Source: Rotaria macrura (Eukaryota > Rotifera > Eurotatoria > Philodinida > Philodinidae). Taken from it: 64,000 nt of DNA. The first letter of the stretch is position 1. Every line of letters starts with the position of its first letter. The notes below the pieces were generated by a model. It made no database searches, was not told where the DNA came from, and was given only the letters and a program-made list of their open reading frames with translations. This document shows positions 1 to 12,182 of the stretch, one piece after another. The stretch covers positions 1 through 64,000 of the forward strand of contig OENT01000917.1 in the NCBI GenBank assembly GCA_900239685.1, read 5' to 3'. A program made the translations under genes and the position numbers.

Positions 1-2000
1 AACGACGTGCCTTTATGATTTGATGCAAGTGTTCCAATAATTTCTTGACCCACTGTATCTGACAAGAAAAAAACGAAAAGAAAATGTCTGAAAAAAGAAT
101 AGTATTGAATGATCGATAGAGTCAACAAAAGATAGCCCGTAATCGATTTACGGTTTGACCATTTTTTTTAACTCAAAATAGATTTGCATTGTCATCTACA
201 AAGTGTAAACTATAGACTTCAGCGTTGAAACTAAGCGTACTTCATACGTGTGTTTTCAAAGCTACAGGCGTATATAAACTTGGGATTAGAAACCACTGGT
301 CAAATATATAATATATATTGCTAAATAGATGTACATTTGGTTGGTATCAGTATAAGTTACATGATCACATTGGAGAAAAATGATAGAATAAGGAGACCGG
401 ATGTTTCTCCTATCTTTTGACGTTGATCCTAGGTCGTATTTAAGATTGTACAGTATTAACTGATATCGTCACTTGATTGAAACTTGTTTTCGTTACCTTC
501 TTTCTTGACTTGAAACATTCAACTTTTCTTCGTAAAGAAAGATTTCACGTGAGATAGTCTTTTTTCGTTGACAAATAAATCATGTGAGTGCTCATTGTAG
601 TTCAGTTTCACTTAAGCAAAATAAATATTTGCTCCATGATTAATTTAAATGATTCCTTATTTCTCTTGCTTTCGACTTCTAGTTATCTCAGAGGAGTATT
701 GCATAAGATATAAGCTAGGTAATAAATGCCATCGAATACTTAACTATTGTATGTTTCAGTGACAATATTGAGATTGTCCTTCATTCAAGATTTTTCGTGA
801 TGAGAAATACAACTTCACAGATTCTATTCGAAAGTTTATAGAAATTTTGAAAAAAACTCAAGGTAGGCTACGGATATGTTAAGTTACTAGTCATGTAAAT
901 TTCTTATTGACATTCCACTGATGAGATTCTCACGAATTGAATTGATAAATTTTCTTACAAATTAAAAAAGATTATTTCAGTAAAACAAAAGCGCTGTGAC
1001 AGTTCACTCATATTTTCTAATGGCATATAAACTTTGTTTATGTAATCTAAGAATTCAATTAATGACGAATAATATGGTGCAATAATTTTACATTAAAACA
1101 AAAGAACTTCGAAGATACAAACAATGATTTTGATAAAACCTTCGACAAACGATAGCAATTATTACATCAAAATAGGGCAATATAATATCTGTCTTCTAAG
1201 GTAATAAACAAACAAAATATTTTTCACGGTCAAAGTAAACAATGATTTTGTTATATAGTATTATCATGTACTACATGTTAATCTTTAATGACTGTCAAGA
1301 TCCTATGAATTCAATGGTTACAGTTTTCCAAATATTGGCAGTTTTCTTTTTCAATAATGCATAGTATTTCTTCTATAGGCAAGATGTTCGTATGTAATGT
1401 TTTTCTTGCGATAATCGCGTAAACGCTCTTCATTTTTCAATGTTCAATCCGTTTATGTACAACGAATCAGCGAAACCTAGTTTACTCGCTGAGATGAATC
1501 CAAAAAAGCTACAGAGATTTTAGAGTATGGTGCCTAGTTCGTTAATTCAAACATAATTTTCATCGATTTGAGCTAACATATAAATGATTGTGATTGTATA
1601 ATAATACTATTTTGTTTTATACGCAGAATTATAAACCTCATTTACATGAAGATATCTATTTGAATGTTGGTACCTAGTAGAAACAAGTATACAAGTGAAT
1701 TGCTAAATTGCTGTGCTGTTATATTCTAAGATGTAAAATTTCTATTTCTTCAGTTCGTCTCAATCGATCCTTGTGACTTTTTCAGATTAAGCGCCTCAAA
1801 GAAGGTTCTACTACCAAAAAAAAAATTAGGAATTGATTTCAAACTAATCTCAATATATTAGGCATCAAAGGTTAAAAAGATCGAGTTCTTCTGTTATTTA
1901 TGAATCAAAATTATGTTTAACCGAATTTTTCTCTTGCCCTTTGATTTTCGGAAGTTGACCAGTTTATAGTGAATAGTCTGCGCTTTTCCAATATTCATTT
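1..2000. other. AT-rich spacer, no gene seen
   Basis: This stretch is AT-rich and has stops in all frames. I found no exon with believable splice sites, no RNA gene and no clear inverted repeat. It ends where a TACGG-word foldback element begins. Confidence 0.5.
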
Positions 2001-2310
2001 CCCAGGTCGAACCGAACGATCCGTAAATGATCGTGTACGATGAAAATACGACCCGTTACGGCGTCGTATTATCCCTTTTTAACATGATCAGTAATACGGC
2101 CGTATGTTCTATAGAATACGATAGCAATACGCTGTCTATACGAGGGTTTTACGGCGTATATACGGTGTCTGTGCACCGCCGTAATACGGGCCATGTTAAA
2201 ACGCCACAATACGGCTTAAAACAGTCCTTTAACCGTGGAATACGATGTAAAAACGACCGTTTACGATACTGTTACGGCTGTTTACGGTGGTCCCTTTTGA
2301 TCGGCCTGGG
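2001..2310. mobile_element. TACGG-word foldback MITE, copy 1
   Basis: A 310-bp island clearly richer in GC than its surroundings. It starts with CCCAGGTCGA and ends with TCGGCCTGGG, a 10-bp inverted pair with one mismatch. It is flanked on both sides by TT, a candidate 2-bp target duplication. The body is almost wholly made of TACGG, CCGTA, TACGAT and CGTATA words in alternating orientation, so it could fold along its length. A 105-codon open frame runs through it, but this follows from the TACG-rich repeats and is not a gene. Copies 2 and 3 lie at 4971-5165 and 20973-21317. Confidence 0.75.
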
Positions 2311-2960
2311 TTGTAATATAGATCAACTCATGATTATCACTTGAAGAAAAAACATGGTATTATTCTAAATAGACAACATCGTATTGATGATCGCTCTGGT
2401 TTTTAGTTTTCGGGGTGGGTCGGAAGAGGACCTTGAGGTGTTATTGCTGAAGCGTCAACAGAATGTAACATAAGTTTTAATGTTCACTATAAGTTTGTTA
2501 TTTTAGTATTCTAGTGCATATGTGCAGTTGCCAAACGACTTATGGATGATATTGAATAAGGTCATTTGATTAATTTACATGATCTCAAGTAAGCAGGTGA
2601 TTTGTTAATAGCAATTGCTAAGCCCATCTAGATACCCATAAAACAAATCTAAGCCATGAAACACGAAAAATAGTCCTAAAAATGGCCAGCATTCAAAATA
2701 TCCTTGAATTAATTAAATCTTTAAAGAGAACTTGTGCTTAAATGCTTCATGTGCCTCTGCACTTGTTGGGTTTACTTGTCTTTCAGATTATGCCTTTTTA
2801 TTTACAGTACATCAAAATAAATGCTGCTCTGGTGATTAACATCTTTATTTCAGATAAACATATGTTACATTTACGGTCGCCTTTTATTCGGCAATCCTCT
2901 TTTGTTCTATATCATTCAACTAGTCAATCATCGAATTCCCATTCAAATAGTGAGCAGTGT
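2311..2960. other. Spacer without recognised gene
   Basis: AT-rich sequence between the first TACGG element and a coding-like relic. The open frame at 2742-3002 has no recognisable domain and its translation is low in complexity. I do not call it a gene. Confidence 0.4.
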
Positions 2961-3930
2961 TCGTGTTCATCCAGGACATCAATATACAGCTGCAGGACTT
3001 GATCAACATGTTTCTAAAGAACGTGAAATCGATATTGAAGAATTAAACAAATTTGAAAACTTGAAATAAATAATCAACCTTCAATTGGCGATGAATATCA
3101 TCATATATCAATCATCTGTTTAGATAATCGTTCTTTTTTATTTCTAAAGTAAAACACTATTGCTTGTTTCTCCTTAGTGTGAAAAACAAGTATTTTATTG
3201 CGATGAAACAGCTCACATACTTTGCATGGAACGTATGAAATACATGTGTTATTGAAATTCCACTGTAACAAAAATATTCTTGATTCTTAATATTATCTAC
3301 TGTTTTTAGTGCTCGTTATTTGAAAATTATTGGTGAATATTTTAATAAAGTAGTAAGCAATAAGTTCAAGCGTAAAATTAGAGCTATACATATGGAATAT
3401 ATTTTTTAGTATAAAGCTAAAAAGAAATTAAATGATCCTAACTGAAGTAATGAATGTTGTGATAGTTCAAAATGGCATGCTATAGATATGGATATTAGTT
3501 GTAAGAAAGAAAATTATATAAATTCTTTTTTGTTCTAAGCTCATCGTGTTTTACCTTTAATGGATGCTAAAATGTGTAAAAAAACGATCTTGAAACATTA
3601 TAATCTGTTGGTCCTCAATATGATCATTAGGTACATACGATTCAAGAAACCATATGTGCTATTAGAAAAATTGATGAATAATTAAAACAAGAAAAATCTT
3701 TAGCAGTCACTAACAATTACCGACCTCTTGGTAATTCATATTAAACTTTTCGTTATCCACTCGAAGGTTCAGGAATATTTCTGGATCCATCGTGAGGAAA
3801 ACATTTGACACTAGTTGGTCTATTGATTTATCAAGTGGTCCGAAACCACCGATTTCTCAAGGAAAAAAGTTAATTGAATATCGGTCCTTTTTCTTTGTAG
3901 ATATACGTTCTTTCGTTAATATAAATGAAA
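2961..3930 (+). pseudogene. Interrupted coding-like stretch, unidentified
   Basis: Short peptides that look like real protein sequence appear in shifting frames. One reads SSVRVHPGHQYTAAGLDQ near 2965-3020, one is CEKQVFYCDETAHILCMERM near 3180-3235, and one is YPLEGSGIFLDPS near 3755-3795. They are broken by stops and frame changes, without convincing GT-AG introns to join them. I could not place them in a family. The likeliest reading is a decayed gene or gene copy. A gene with very small exons is possible but less likely. Confidence 0.3.
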
Positions 3931-4758
3931 AGATAGGAAAAAATTATTATTAGCATTTATACACATCTTAACGGTATTTTAAATACTCAGCATAGTCTAA
4001 CTAATTTACATGGATTTGCTTCCCACAATTCGAATAATTTTGGTGCATGGTCCTCATATGAAAGTTGAGAACGACTTTAAAAATGGCCTGAGAAAAGATA
4101 ACGAAAGCAATGACGTAAAAACTTCTTAGGTAGAAGAATTGTAAGATCTAATACGGTTTTCTTACAATCCTGGATATTTATCTAAACCATTCAGTAAGTT
4201 CCTATTCCTAAATGATTTTATGAGAGTTTTAAAACATACTACAGTTAGATAACGAGACGTGCGTTGTTTTTTGTGTAAATATTGGTGACAAAATCAATCG
4301 ATCTACCTCGCATTGCTGAGATCACGTCGAGTTTATTTAGGAAACATTATCTAAGAGCACGATTTTGTCGATGAGAAAAACAAAATAAATTATGTTTACA
4401 ACAGAAGTATGAGGACGAATATGACGAACAAAAATGAACAGTATTGATAACACAAAAGAAATCGACAAGAACCGTAATTAAATATTAATGAACAAAATTA
4501 ACATTAACCTTGTTGATCAGAAAAAATCCAGACGACTGTGATTAATAATAAATGAAAAAAGTAGTCTTGATAACAAAAGAAAAACGAACACGGGCATGAT
4601 TTTAATTATTAAAAAAAGCGTCGATCATATCATCAGTGTAGATGATATTGTTAGGTTCAAGATAATGATAATGTTTATGATGAAATAAGCATTGACTAGA
4701 TTATATTATCTATTAATTAAAAAAAAATTCTTTTACAGAAAATATAGGTAGATCTTAC
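3931..4758. other. AT-rich spacer downstream of minus-strand gene
   Basis: No exon, RNA gene or repeat could be supported. If the minus-strand gene at 4759-5564 continues past its membrane-span exon, its last coding bases and 3' UTR should lie here. A possible final exon with acceptor near 4700 would give only a few residues before a stop. Confidence 0.35.
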
Positions 4759-5564
4759 CTTTCGGTTACAAATGACGCATACAGTAATTGCAAGCACAGG
4801 AACTAATACAGCACCTCAACAGAAAGAAACATAATGAAGATGAATTTCTGAAAATATCCCATCACACATACCGAAAGTTTTAAAAAAATTGAATTACTTT
4901 TGAAGATGATTGAAGATAATAAATGTATTGTTGAAGATGATCAATAGTAGAATTTTTATTGCCCATGAGGAAGCCTACGGACTACTTTTAATCACGGTAA
5001 CTTCACAGTAAACGACCTTTTCTTCACCGTAATTTACCGTAAACGACCGTATTCCACCGTAAATGCGGTCCATGGTTTATGACCATACTCACACCGTAGT
5101 TTTTCCGTATTCATATCGTTTATCGACCGTGCTTCCGTTAAAATACGGTCGTAAATCATGAACCAGGATTAGGAACGTACTTGTACCGTATGCTTGCACC
5201 TTGGTGTTTAGCATGTCTGTCAAAGAACTTCCATTGTCTTCTAGTTGATTTAATATTGCCTGTAGATCTATTATTTGGTATTGTAAACGCCCTATTTCGG
5301 TGTCTTGTGGGGCAACATTCTAAACAGAAATTGAATATATTATGATTAAAATATTACCTAAAATCATTTTATTTAAACATGAGCGAAAAAAATTGCTAGT
5401 TAGTATAAGAAATAGGATGCAGCACTTCTCAAAGATTGATACGGGAAACAGTCGTTTAAATCCTTCTTACTTGATTGTTTCGACTTGATGCACGTAATGG
5501 ATGCATTGTATCTGAAAAGTTCTGAATGATGATTAGTTACTAACCTACGTTAATCAAAGCTCCA
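4759..5564 (-). CDS. 3' part of a coiled-coil, single-span membrane protein gene
   Basis: Four phase-compatible minus-strand exons with GT-AG borders read 5564-5545, 5511-5471, 5319-5187 and 4814-4759. The 5187-5319 exon encodes a polar, heptad-like helix (EIGRLQYQIIDLQAILNQLE). The last exon encodes a hydrophobic segment (AVLVPVLAITVCVIC) followed by NRK, so a single membrane span with a short cytoplasmic tail fits. The intron between these two exons contains TACGG element copy 2. I do not recognise the family. The 20-bp exon at 5545-5564 is the weakest, and the 5' end and stop codon were not found. It may be a gene truncated by rearrangement or one with more tiny exons to the right. Confidence 0.5.
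4971..5165. mobile_element. TACGG-word foldback MITE, copy 2 (degenerate)
   Basis: Dense CCGTAA, CGACCGTA and TACGGTCGTA words over about 195 bp, with a GGTCCATGG word shared with copy 3. The ends are less clear than in the other copies: a CCAGG lies at the right, but no good left partner is visible. It sits wholly within the intron between the coiled-coil exon and the membrane-span exon of the minus-strand gene. Confidence 0.6.
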
Positions 5565-8341
5565 CTTGAAGTGAATCATAAGACGGAAATGGCAAGAAAC
5601 TTCTTCAAAAAATAATATACGAAAAAACATCTTTAAATGTTTTCTCTAAATTCTGAGACTATATTGCTGCATTTTTTCCTTGAAACTACACTTTAATGAA
5701 AGTAGTTTTTTCACTATAGTTGTTGATCTTTTTGAAAAGTCTTTGGATAGTCTTGATTGACGTAGACAGGAGATTATTTAAAAAACTGAAGAAGTTGAAA
5801 GAAACTGTGTCCCTTAAACGCTATAGTTTAAACGAAACAATGCAGTGATTGTCTCACAGCTTCTTTCCTAATTTGTTTTCTCCTTCTTATCTTATGAGAT
5901 CTTTTTGAAAAATTTTCGTTCAGTTTCCCTTCATGGAACGGTGCAAGCAGATTCCTAATGACATATACTAGCCCTAGCGAACCCTCTTGTCTCATGTACT
6001 TATACCTCTTGAGCTCCTTGAACAAGAAAGTCATGCGCTATTGAAAAATCTTGAAGTCTTCACAGGTCAAGCATATGAAAAAGAAAGTTCGTCTCGGGAG
6101 TGCATTGTCATCCTTTAACGTCTCTTATTCTTCTCCAAACATAGCTCCAATATTAATTGTCACAAGAAAAGAAAAATGTGAGCATTTACTTTTATACGTA
6201 CGATACACTTTGATTTACACATAGTCGATTTTGTACAGTCAAGAACGAGAATTATTCATAGACGAATCTTTGTCTTAACAATAAGTGAAGAAAGAAAACT
6301 GTGCGTACCATTTTCGTCGTCCTGTCTTCTTTCTTTCGATCAAGATAATCTGCATACACTTTTTTCCATTGCAATAAAATGACGTAGAGCCTCTTTCACA
6401 TAAAAAAGAGGGCGTTCGAAGCAAGAACATACACCTCCGTATTTTTACTTCCACGTAACACAGAATGAATATGAACAATATTTGTCGATTCAAAACATTT
6501 TCAACTCTTGAGCATGATTGTATTATCAATAAAGTCATTAATAAAAACGTTAAATATGCAAAAAAAGGTTTCAACTAATGTAGTTTATTTGTACAATATG
6601 ATTAGTAAAACAGTACAAACTAAAATCGATATAGCTTATAAGGGAAAATGTCTCTTTGTTAGAATACCTTTATTACCATTTTTTGTAATCCATAGAAATC
6701 TTTCAAATAGGGTTTGCCAAATGTTATAACATTAAGTGAGACAAAAAGAGAATACGAAATCTTATCAGACTAATAAGGATAATATTGTTCTGATTTATTT
6801 TTCTTCAAAAAGTATACAGAAATATACATCAAAAATAACTAAATTATAAAATTATCGGCAACTTGTAATTATGTAAAAAGAATATCAATCCCTGTGAAAT
6901 TTTATTCTTTCGAAGGGTTATTGTCAAGTCCCCAGGAAATATTTTTCAACAGTCGATTTTGTAGCAAGAAGCTTTGCTTCTTTTCATATTTTTCTAAACG
7001 ATCTACTTCGTTCGTTCTTTCCCCTAGCTCGCTCTGAATCATTCAAATATGTTCAAATTGATCGAGAAAAAAATCTTATTAAGCTGATGGTGATGCTGCT
7101 GTAACTTTGTAATAAAAACAATATTAATATAAAGTCATTTTTCTTATTCAAGATAGATATTCGTAAAGAACTACATTGGAATAAATATGTATAAGATGCA
7201 CGTATTTACAGCAAATATCTGATATCCATATTATCATTTGACAAAGTAATGTTTATCCTGTGTCAGTGGAGTTTTTGATCATGAGAAAACATTCGATCTT
7301 TCTTTTTTCAATAAAAGTATAAAATAAAAGTTGATTTCAAAATGAATTACTTCACGCATCCTATTTATTCAAGTGATGCCAATCTTTGGTTTCAATATTT
7401 GACAGAATATCAAAAAGGAAAAAGATGTGCATGTGTGCAGTGTCATGTACATATACACTAAATAAAATGATTATGATGGTAGCCAGAAGAAGTTTATTTA
7501 GGCGAACATTTATTCTTTCGTATGAAGACTTTGACTGGAATTAGGAAATTTCTTGTATGAATAATACCACCTCGAATAGATTTCAAAGGATGGCTTCCCG
7601 GTAATTAAAAAATACATATACGTAATCAGCGTGGTGATTTACCCCCGTTGGCATTGAGATCTCGAGACGGTACCTCTGAGAATAAGCCAAACGGTTTTGG
7701 ACAGCAATCAATCTAAAAGAAGTAGGCACAAAACTTTCAGATTTTGTATTGCGATGATGTCGGGAAATGAAAGTCAGAAAAGAATCGTTCAAACGTTGGT
7801 TGAGAGTACCAGTATCCAACTGGAACTTTCTTTTTTTCTGATTTTCGATTGAGCGTTCCGTTCGGAAACAAACAGTCGCCCAAAATCCACTATTTTTTGA
7901 GGACTTTGTGCTTTTTGAAGTTTCGAGATAATTATGATGAAAACAGACTGGATGGTACTCGAGTTTCACTCAGCTACGAAATCCGATGCGAAGAACTCTC
8001 TTTGGCTATAAGAGAAAACAATGCCGCAAAGAAAACATGTGCTTGGTTGACATATCCATTTCAATAAATCTAAGGAATCAGAACTATTTTCTTTTGGCCT
8101 ACCACTGAAAGACGAAGAGTGTTCTTCGACGATTTCATCTAACATAGACCCAGCATGAAAAGCAGTTATTCTAATATTCATCACTCTATCAATTACCCCA
8201 AACGGTACCGACAGGTTTTTGAAATAATTGATACTTTGTCGATTAATTATTTTTATGATTTACTGTTTTCTATCAACTGTATTATAACAGCTGTATCAAA
8301 TGTGAACGAATTGAGTGATCCCTAACTTTGGTTTGCGTTTT
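5565..8341. other. Spacer, no supported gene
   Basis: Several open frames of 60-130 codons occur here on both strands (for example 5828-6034, 6275-6574 and 7583-7969 on the minus strand). None shows a domain, good splice context or codon use like the real genes. Upstream exons of the minus-strand gene may be hidden here, but I could not trace them. Confidence 0.35.
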
Positions 8342-8373
8342 GATGAGCGATATTCCCAATTCGCTTGTTGACC

Positions 8374-8755
8374 CACTAGTCGACGATCTTGACGCCGTTC
8401 TTTCCAGACTCTTGTAGACTGATTGTTGTCTGGCGAAGCAAGAATTACATCGTCAGGCAAGATTCTTCTCTCTTTCTTGCCCAAAAATCTTGGCTGATCC
8501 GAAAAAAAATCTTGAATATCCAGAAACGTCAAACCCGATTCTGATTGAAGGAAGAAAGACGAATTTTATCTGATCTCCAAGAAAACAAAGAATCTGGCAA
8601 GGGACCCAAGATATTCAAGATTCTTTTCGGACCAGTTAAGATTCTTGGACAAGAAAGAGAGAAGAATCTTGCCTGGCGATGTAATTCTTGCTTCGCCAGA
8701 CAACAATCAGTCGGCAAGAATCTGGAAAGAACGAAGTCAAGATCGTCGGCTAGTG
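8374..8755. mobile_element. CACTAG-ended foldback MITE nested in the left arm
   Basis: Arms of about 147 bp (8374-8520 and 8610-8755) are inverted copies with roughly 90% identity by eye, around a 90-bp loop. The ends are CACTAG and CTAGTG. The body is full of CAAGATTCTTG words. The right arm of the host element near 9880-9890 has the matching site without this insertion, so it entered after the host arms formed. CACTA-type ends are compatible with the EnSpm/CACTA superfamily, but I could not find a clean 2-3 bp target duplication. Confidence 0.65.
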
Positions 8756-9740
8756 TCACGAACATGTATAAAAATTGATCACATACTTATCTACCATCAC
8801 AAGTCGATATTCTTGTCCCCATTCTTTTCAGATTCTTTTTTTTTCTGAAAAATCTGTCAAGATTCTCTTTAGTCTTGAAGTTTAGTCAAGACTATTTCTA
8901 TCGATGAAAGAAAAATATAAAGAGTCTTACCAGAATTGCAAGAGGAATATCTTTCTGCCATTTTTTAAGATATATATAAATCATTAACAATTATTTTATC
9001 GTGTATTCGTTCAAACAATGGTAAGCCGTTAACATGATGAAATGCATAAGAACTATTGAAATTTATACGTCTCCTATACGTTAAAAATTAAGGATAAGTA
9101 CATATTAATATGCTATGATGATATTTATTGGTTTATTTAGCTTTTCCTACGGCTCTAAATGATGAAAATCACGAAGAATCTTAGTAGTGATTAGTTCCTG
9201 AATATTTCGATAGATTTATTTTATTTTCTTGAAACACTGTCATTTATCAATTAAAATTACGATTTCATTGCTGCTCTTGTTCGCAATTTTTGTTTTATCT
9301 TTACTTGTATCATCGTATAGTTTTTATCATTTGTATAAAATATTGAAATGAAATGTGTCACCGTCGAGCTCTCTTTTTAAAATTTTTATTGTCAAAACTA
9401 TTTACTAATAATAACACTGAAGAAGATAAATCTAAATATAACAGGCGCATACTGATTCAAAAAACAATATAAGAATCTGATCAGATTACCCAAGAAAATG
9501 AACGTAGACTATAATAAAAAGAATCAGTCCTGGATTTCAAGAAGTGTAAGATTCTTTCCAGATTAGCACTTTCTTATCTAGCCATCCAAGATTCTGTCTA
9601 CCGGATTCTTGTCTGATTGACAAGATCTTGTAAATCAGACAAGAAACTTGCATTGACGATATAGAACAAGAACCTTGACAGATTTCTCTGCAAAAACAGA
9701 ATCTGGAAAGAATAGAGACAAGAATATCGAAATGTGATGG

Positions 9741-9846
9741 CAGTCTTTTCTCATTTCATCTATATTTCTCCATCATCCCTCTATCACTAGTAGAGAAATG
9801 ATAAAGAAAGATAGATGAAAGAAAAGAGACCATCCTCAGCAACAAA
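9741..9846. mobile_element. Small hairpin insertion in the right arm
   Basis: A roughly 105-bp palindromic stretch, with CTTTTCTCATTTCATCTAT near 9745 answered by ATAGATGAAAGAAAAGAG near 9810. It interrupts the match between GTGATGG and TAGATAAATATGTG. The left arm of the host element has those two parts adjacent (8782-8812, reverse strand). It is probably a tiny foldback insertion; the exact edges are uncertain. Confidence 0.45.
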
Positions 9847-9993
9847 TAGATAAATATGTGGGCAACTTTTATACATGTTCGTGGCCAACGAGCGAATTTG
9901 GAATATCACTCATTATCTCACATTGAAGAAAAGCAAAGTTTCTTTCAAAATCGTCCTTTTCCGACGTTATTTGCTCATGAGCAGAGTAAGATA

Positions 9994-10905
9994 CCAGGTG
10001 TTGCAAAATTTTTGCGACATTCTTTGTTTTGCATGTATCTCTTTGCAGGAACACGACAAAACGTCGGTCTTTCTTTCCAAAGATGTGCGTTCAAATTCTC
10101 TACAAACTTCTATTTATCTTAGTTTAGAACAGTAGAATGGAAAGTTTTTATAGGTTACATAGTATGATTATATGAGATGATCCTATTTCCTACACATTGC
10201 TTCGTAATCCATTCTTTTTGTGGAAGTCAATATTCAATTATCAAAACACTTTATACTGCTATAAAGCTGTTGAAATTCTCTATTGATTGCTTACATATAT
10301 GCATTTTTTAATGTTTATTCCTTTCCTCAGGCGTATAGTCGTATTTAAGTGATTTTCATGTCTTTTTTCTCTGTTTCAAAGACAGCATTTGAGAAAGGCC
10401 ACTTAACACGAAACCGTTTTTATTTTGGCAGTATTTGGTAGGAAATTAATTTTTCTTTCTGTGTGCAGTCCAAATAACGCAGGAAAACCAATGCCTCTGA
10501 ATGAAGACTTTGAACAACCTCAAGAAGGCAGTTTTTGCTGCAGCAGCTCAGGCAGATGATAGTTTTTATAAAAATATAGACGCGATCAAACACTTACAAA
10601 TAATTCTAAAAGACCGTTCCGCACAGACTCCAATTACAATGGGAGAGCCTCAATTATATGTCTATTTTTAATGCAGAGAAAACTTTGGAAAAACAGAAAA
10701 GCAGCGTGAGAAATAGGATCCTTTCATATAATCATACTATATAACCTATAAAAACGTTCGATTCCATTGTTCTAATCTAATACAAATAGAAGTTTATAGA
10801 GAATTTGAACGCGCATCTTTTGAAAGAAAGACCGAAGTTTTGTCTTGTTCCTGCAAAGCGATACATCCAAAACGAAGAATGTCCCAAAAATCTCTCAATA
10901 CCCGG
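9994..10905. mobile_element. TIR element with about 200-bp inverted arms and TA target site
   Basis: The left arm (9994-10190) and right arm (10710-10905) are inverted copies with roughly 85-90% identity by eye. The ends read CCAGGTGTTG and CAATACCCGG, with TA on each side. The 520-bp core has no long open frame. It does contain an acceptor-like TGTGTGCAG followed by a 29-codon open frame (PNNAGKPMPLNEDFEQPQEG...) that could be a captured exon. Size and TA site suggest a non-autonomous Tc1/mariner-type element; the family is unproven. Confidence 0.65.
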
Positions 10906-11031
10906 TAGAAGAAATATGTGGGCAAACAATATAAACCAGTTCGATCTCAATACTTAGACTATACGTTTGAACTGATATTATCAGACTTTTGGCTCTCGAG
11001 ATCATGGCGTCACAACATGACCAGTTGTGAT

Positions 11032-11144
11032 TAGACATGTGCAGCATAGTCCCGGTCCCAACGGGACTGGGACCAAATCTTTTTTTGTTGGCAGAGACCC
11101 GAACTGGAACCGGAACCAAAAACTATTGGTCCCGCTCATGTCTA
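11032..11144. mobile_element. hAT-type MITE
   Basis: A 113-bp element with ends TAGACATG and CATGTCTA and inner GGTCCC/GGGACC words. It is flanked by GTTGTGAT and TTTGTGAT, an 8-bp target duplication with one mismatch. A TA-starting end and an 8-bp duplication are typical of the hAT superfamily. It has no coding capacity. Confidence 0.75.
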
Positions 11145-12182
11145 TTTGTGATACGTATGCAAAACATGAAGTCAGATGGATTAAAGAAAGTAAATAAGCA
11201 AATAACCTCGCAAGGGCTACATAAATGCTCTATTCAGCACCGCATTGATGAAGAAAACTCGTGGTGCAGTTCTATGAGATGCTTCGCACTTTAATAAGTA
11301 TGGTAGAAACTAAAGGTAAATACGACGCATTATGTATATCAATCTATTCATCGTTTTAAGACCTATCAACTCATAATGTGCTGCTTGTATAATATACTTG
11401 CTTAATTAAAAAATTAGTAGAAGAAAATCAAACATCACATCACATCCTATCTGCCTATTTTTAAAAACTTCCTGCAAACCTTAACAATTCGTTTTTCTGT
11501 AATTTTTCACTTGCATTAGTGCCACATTTAGATCCTGAAATGTGTTTGACATCATTCTGAGAGTGCGACCGATTTCTATCAAATGATATACCATACGCTT
11601 ATACTGGAATACTGTGCATTAAATTTTTCTAGTATTTCTCAAGAAATTCTTGTATCCATATCAAATTACGAGCGATAGTCGGGAAATTTTATTTGTATTC
11701 TTCTCACACATAATACGCTGCAATACATTACCTACAATCCTGAAAATCAAAAAAAATCTTCATCCTTTTTTTTCGACACGATACAATAATTTTGCAATTA
11801 ACTTGTATTCAAGAGATCACACTCGCACTCTAAAATGATAAAGGATAATATTTTTTTCAAACTTGAATGAATTCTCTTTTCAGTAGAAGTTCTCTTCGTT
11901 ACAAACTTCTACATTTAGTCCCATATTTTATCGTTACCTTTGATTCTGTATCTACATACTATTTGACATTTGTGATGTTCCACGAAACGGACAAGTATTT
12001 GTACAGATTAAAAATTTGAGAACCATTGCATTACATTGTTAGTTTTCATCAAAACCAACACATATACTGATATTATTGAACTAATGTGTATTGATCACAC
12101 AATTTTATCAATCAGAATAGATATGTATTTCTTCATTTATTAAGGACACTCTTCGTATATCTGTTATTTATCACACTAATGA
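11145..12182. other. Spacer without gene
   Basis: AT-rich. The open frames seen (for example 11650-11838) lack ATG-led, domain-bearing or spliced structure. Nothing else is supported. Confidence 0.45.

Larger units (their letters stand above)
8342..9913. mobile_element. Long-inverted-arm (foldback) element with nested insertions
   Basis: Sequence running leftward from about 8890 (skipping 8374-8755) matches the reverse complement of about 9660-9913. Paired landmarks are ATGAGCGATATTCC with GGAATATCACTCAT, and CACGAACATGTATAAAA with TTTTATACATGTTCGTG. Each arm is about 130-170 bp once later insertions are removed, and the middle (about 8900-9650) is AT-rich. Each arm carries an insertion the other lacks: 8374-8755 on the left and about 9741-9846 on the right. 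AAGATTCTTG-type words recur in and around both arms. No transposase is visible. Confidence 0.6.

Noticed and set aside
2027-2344. 105-codon open frame
   Set aside because: It lies almost wholly inside a TACGG-word repeat; the frame is open because the word contains no stop.
7583-8184. Two adjoining minus-strand frames as a possible gene
   Set aside because: No recognisable domain, no splice sites linking them, and composition like the surroundings.
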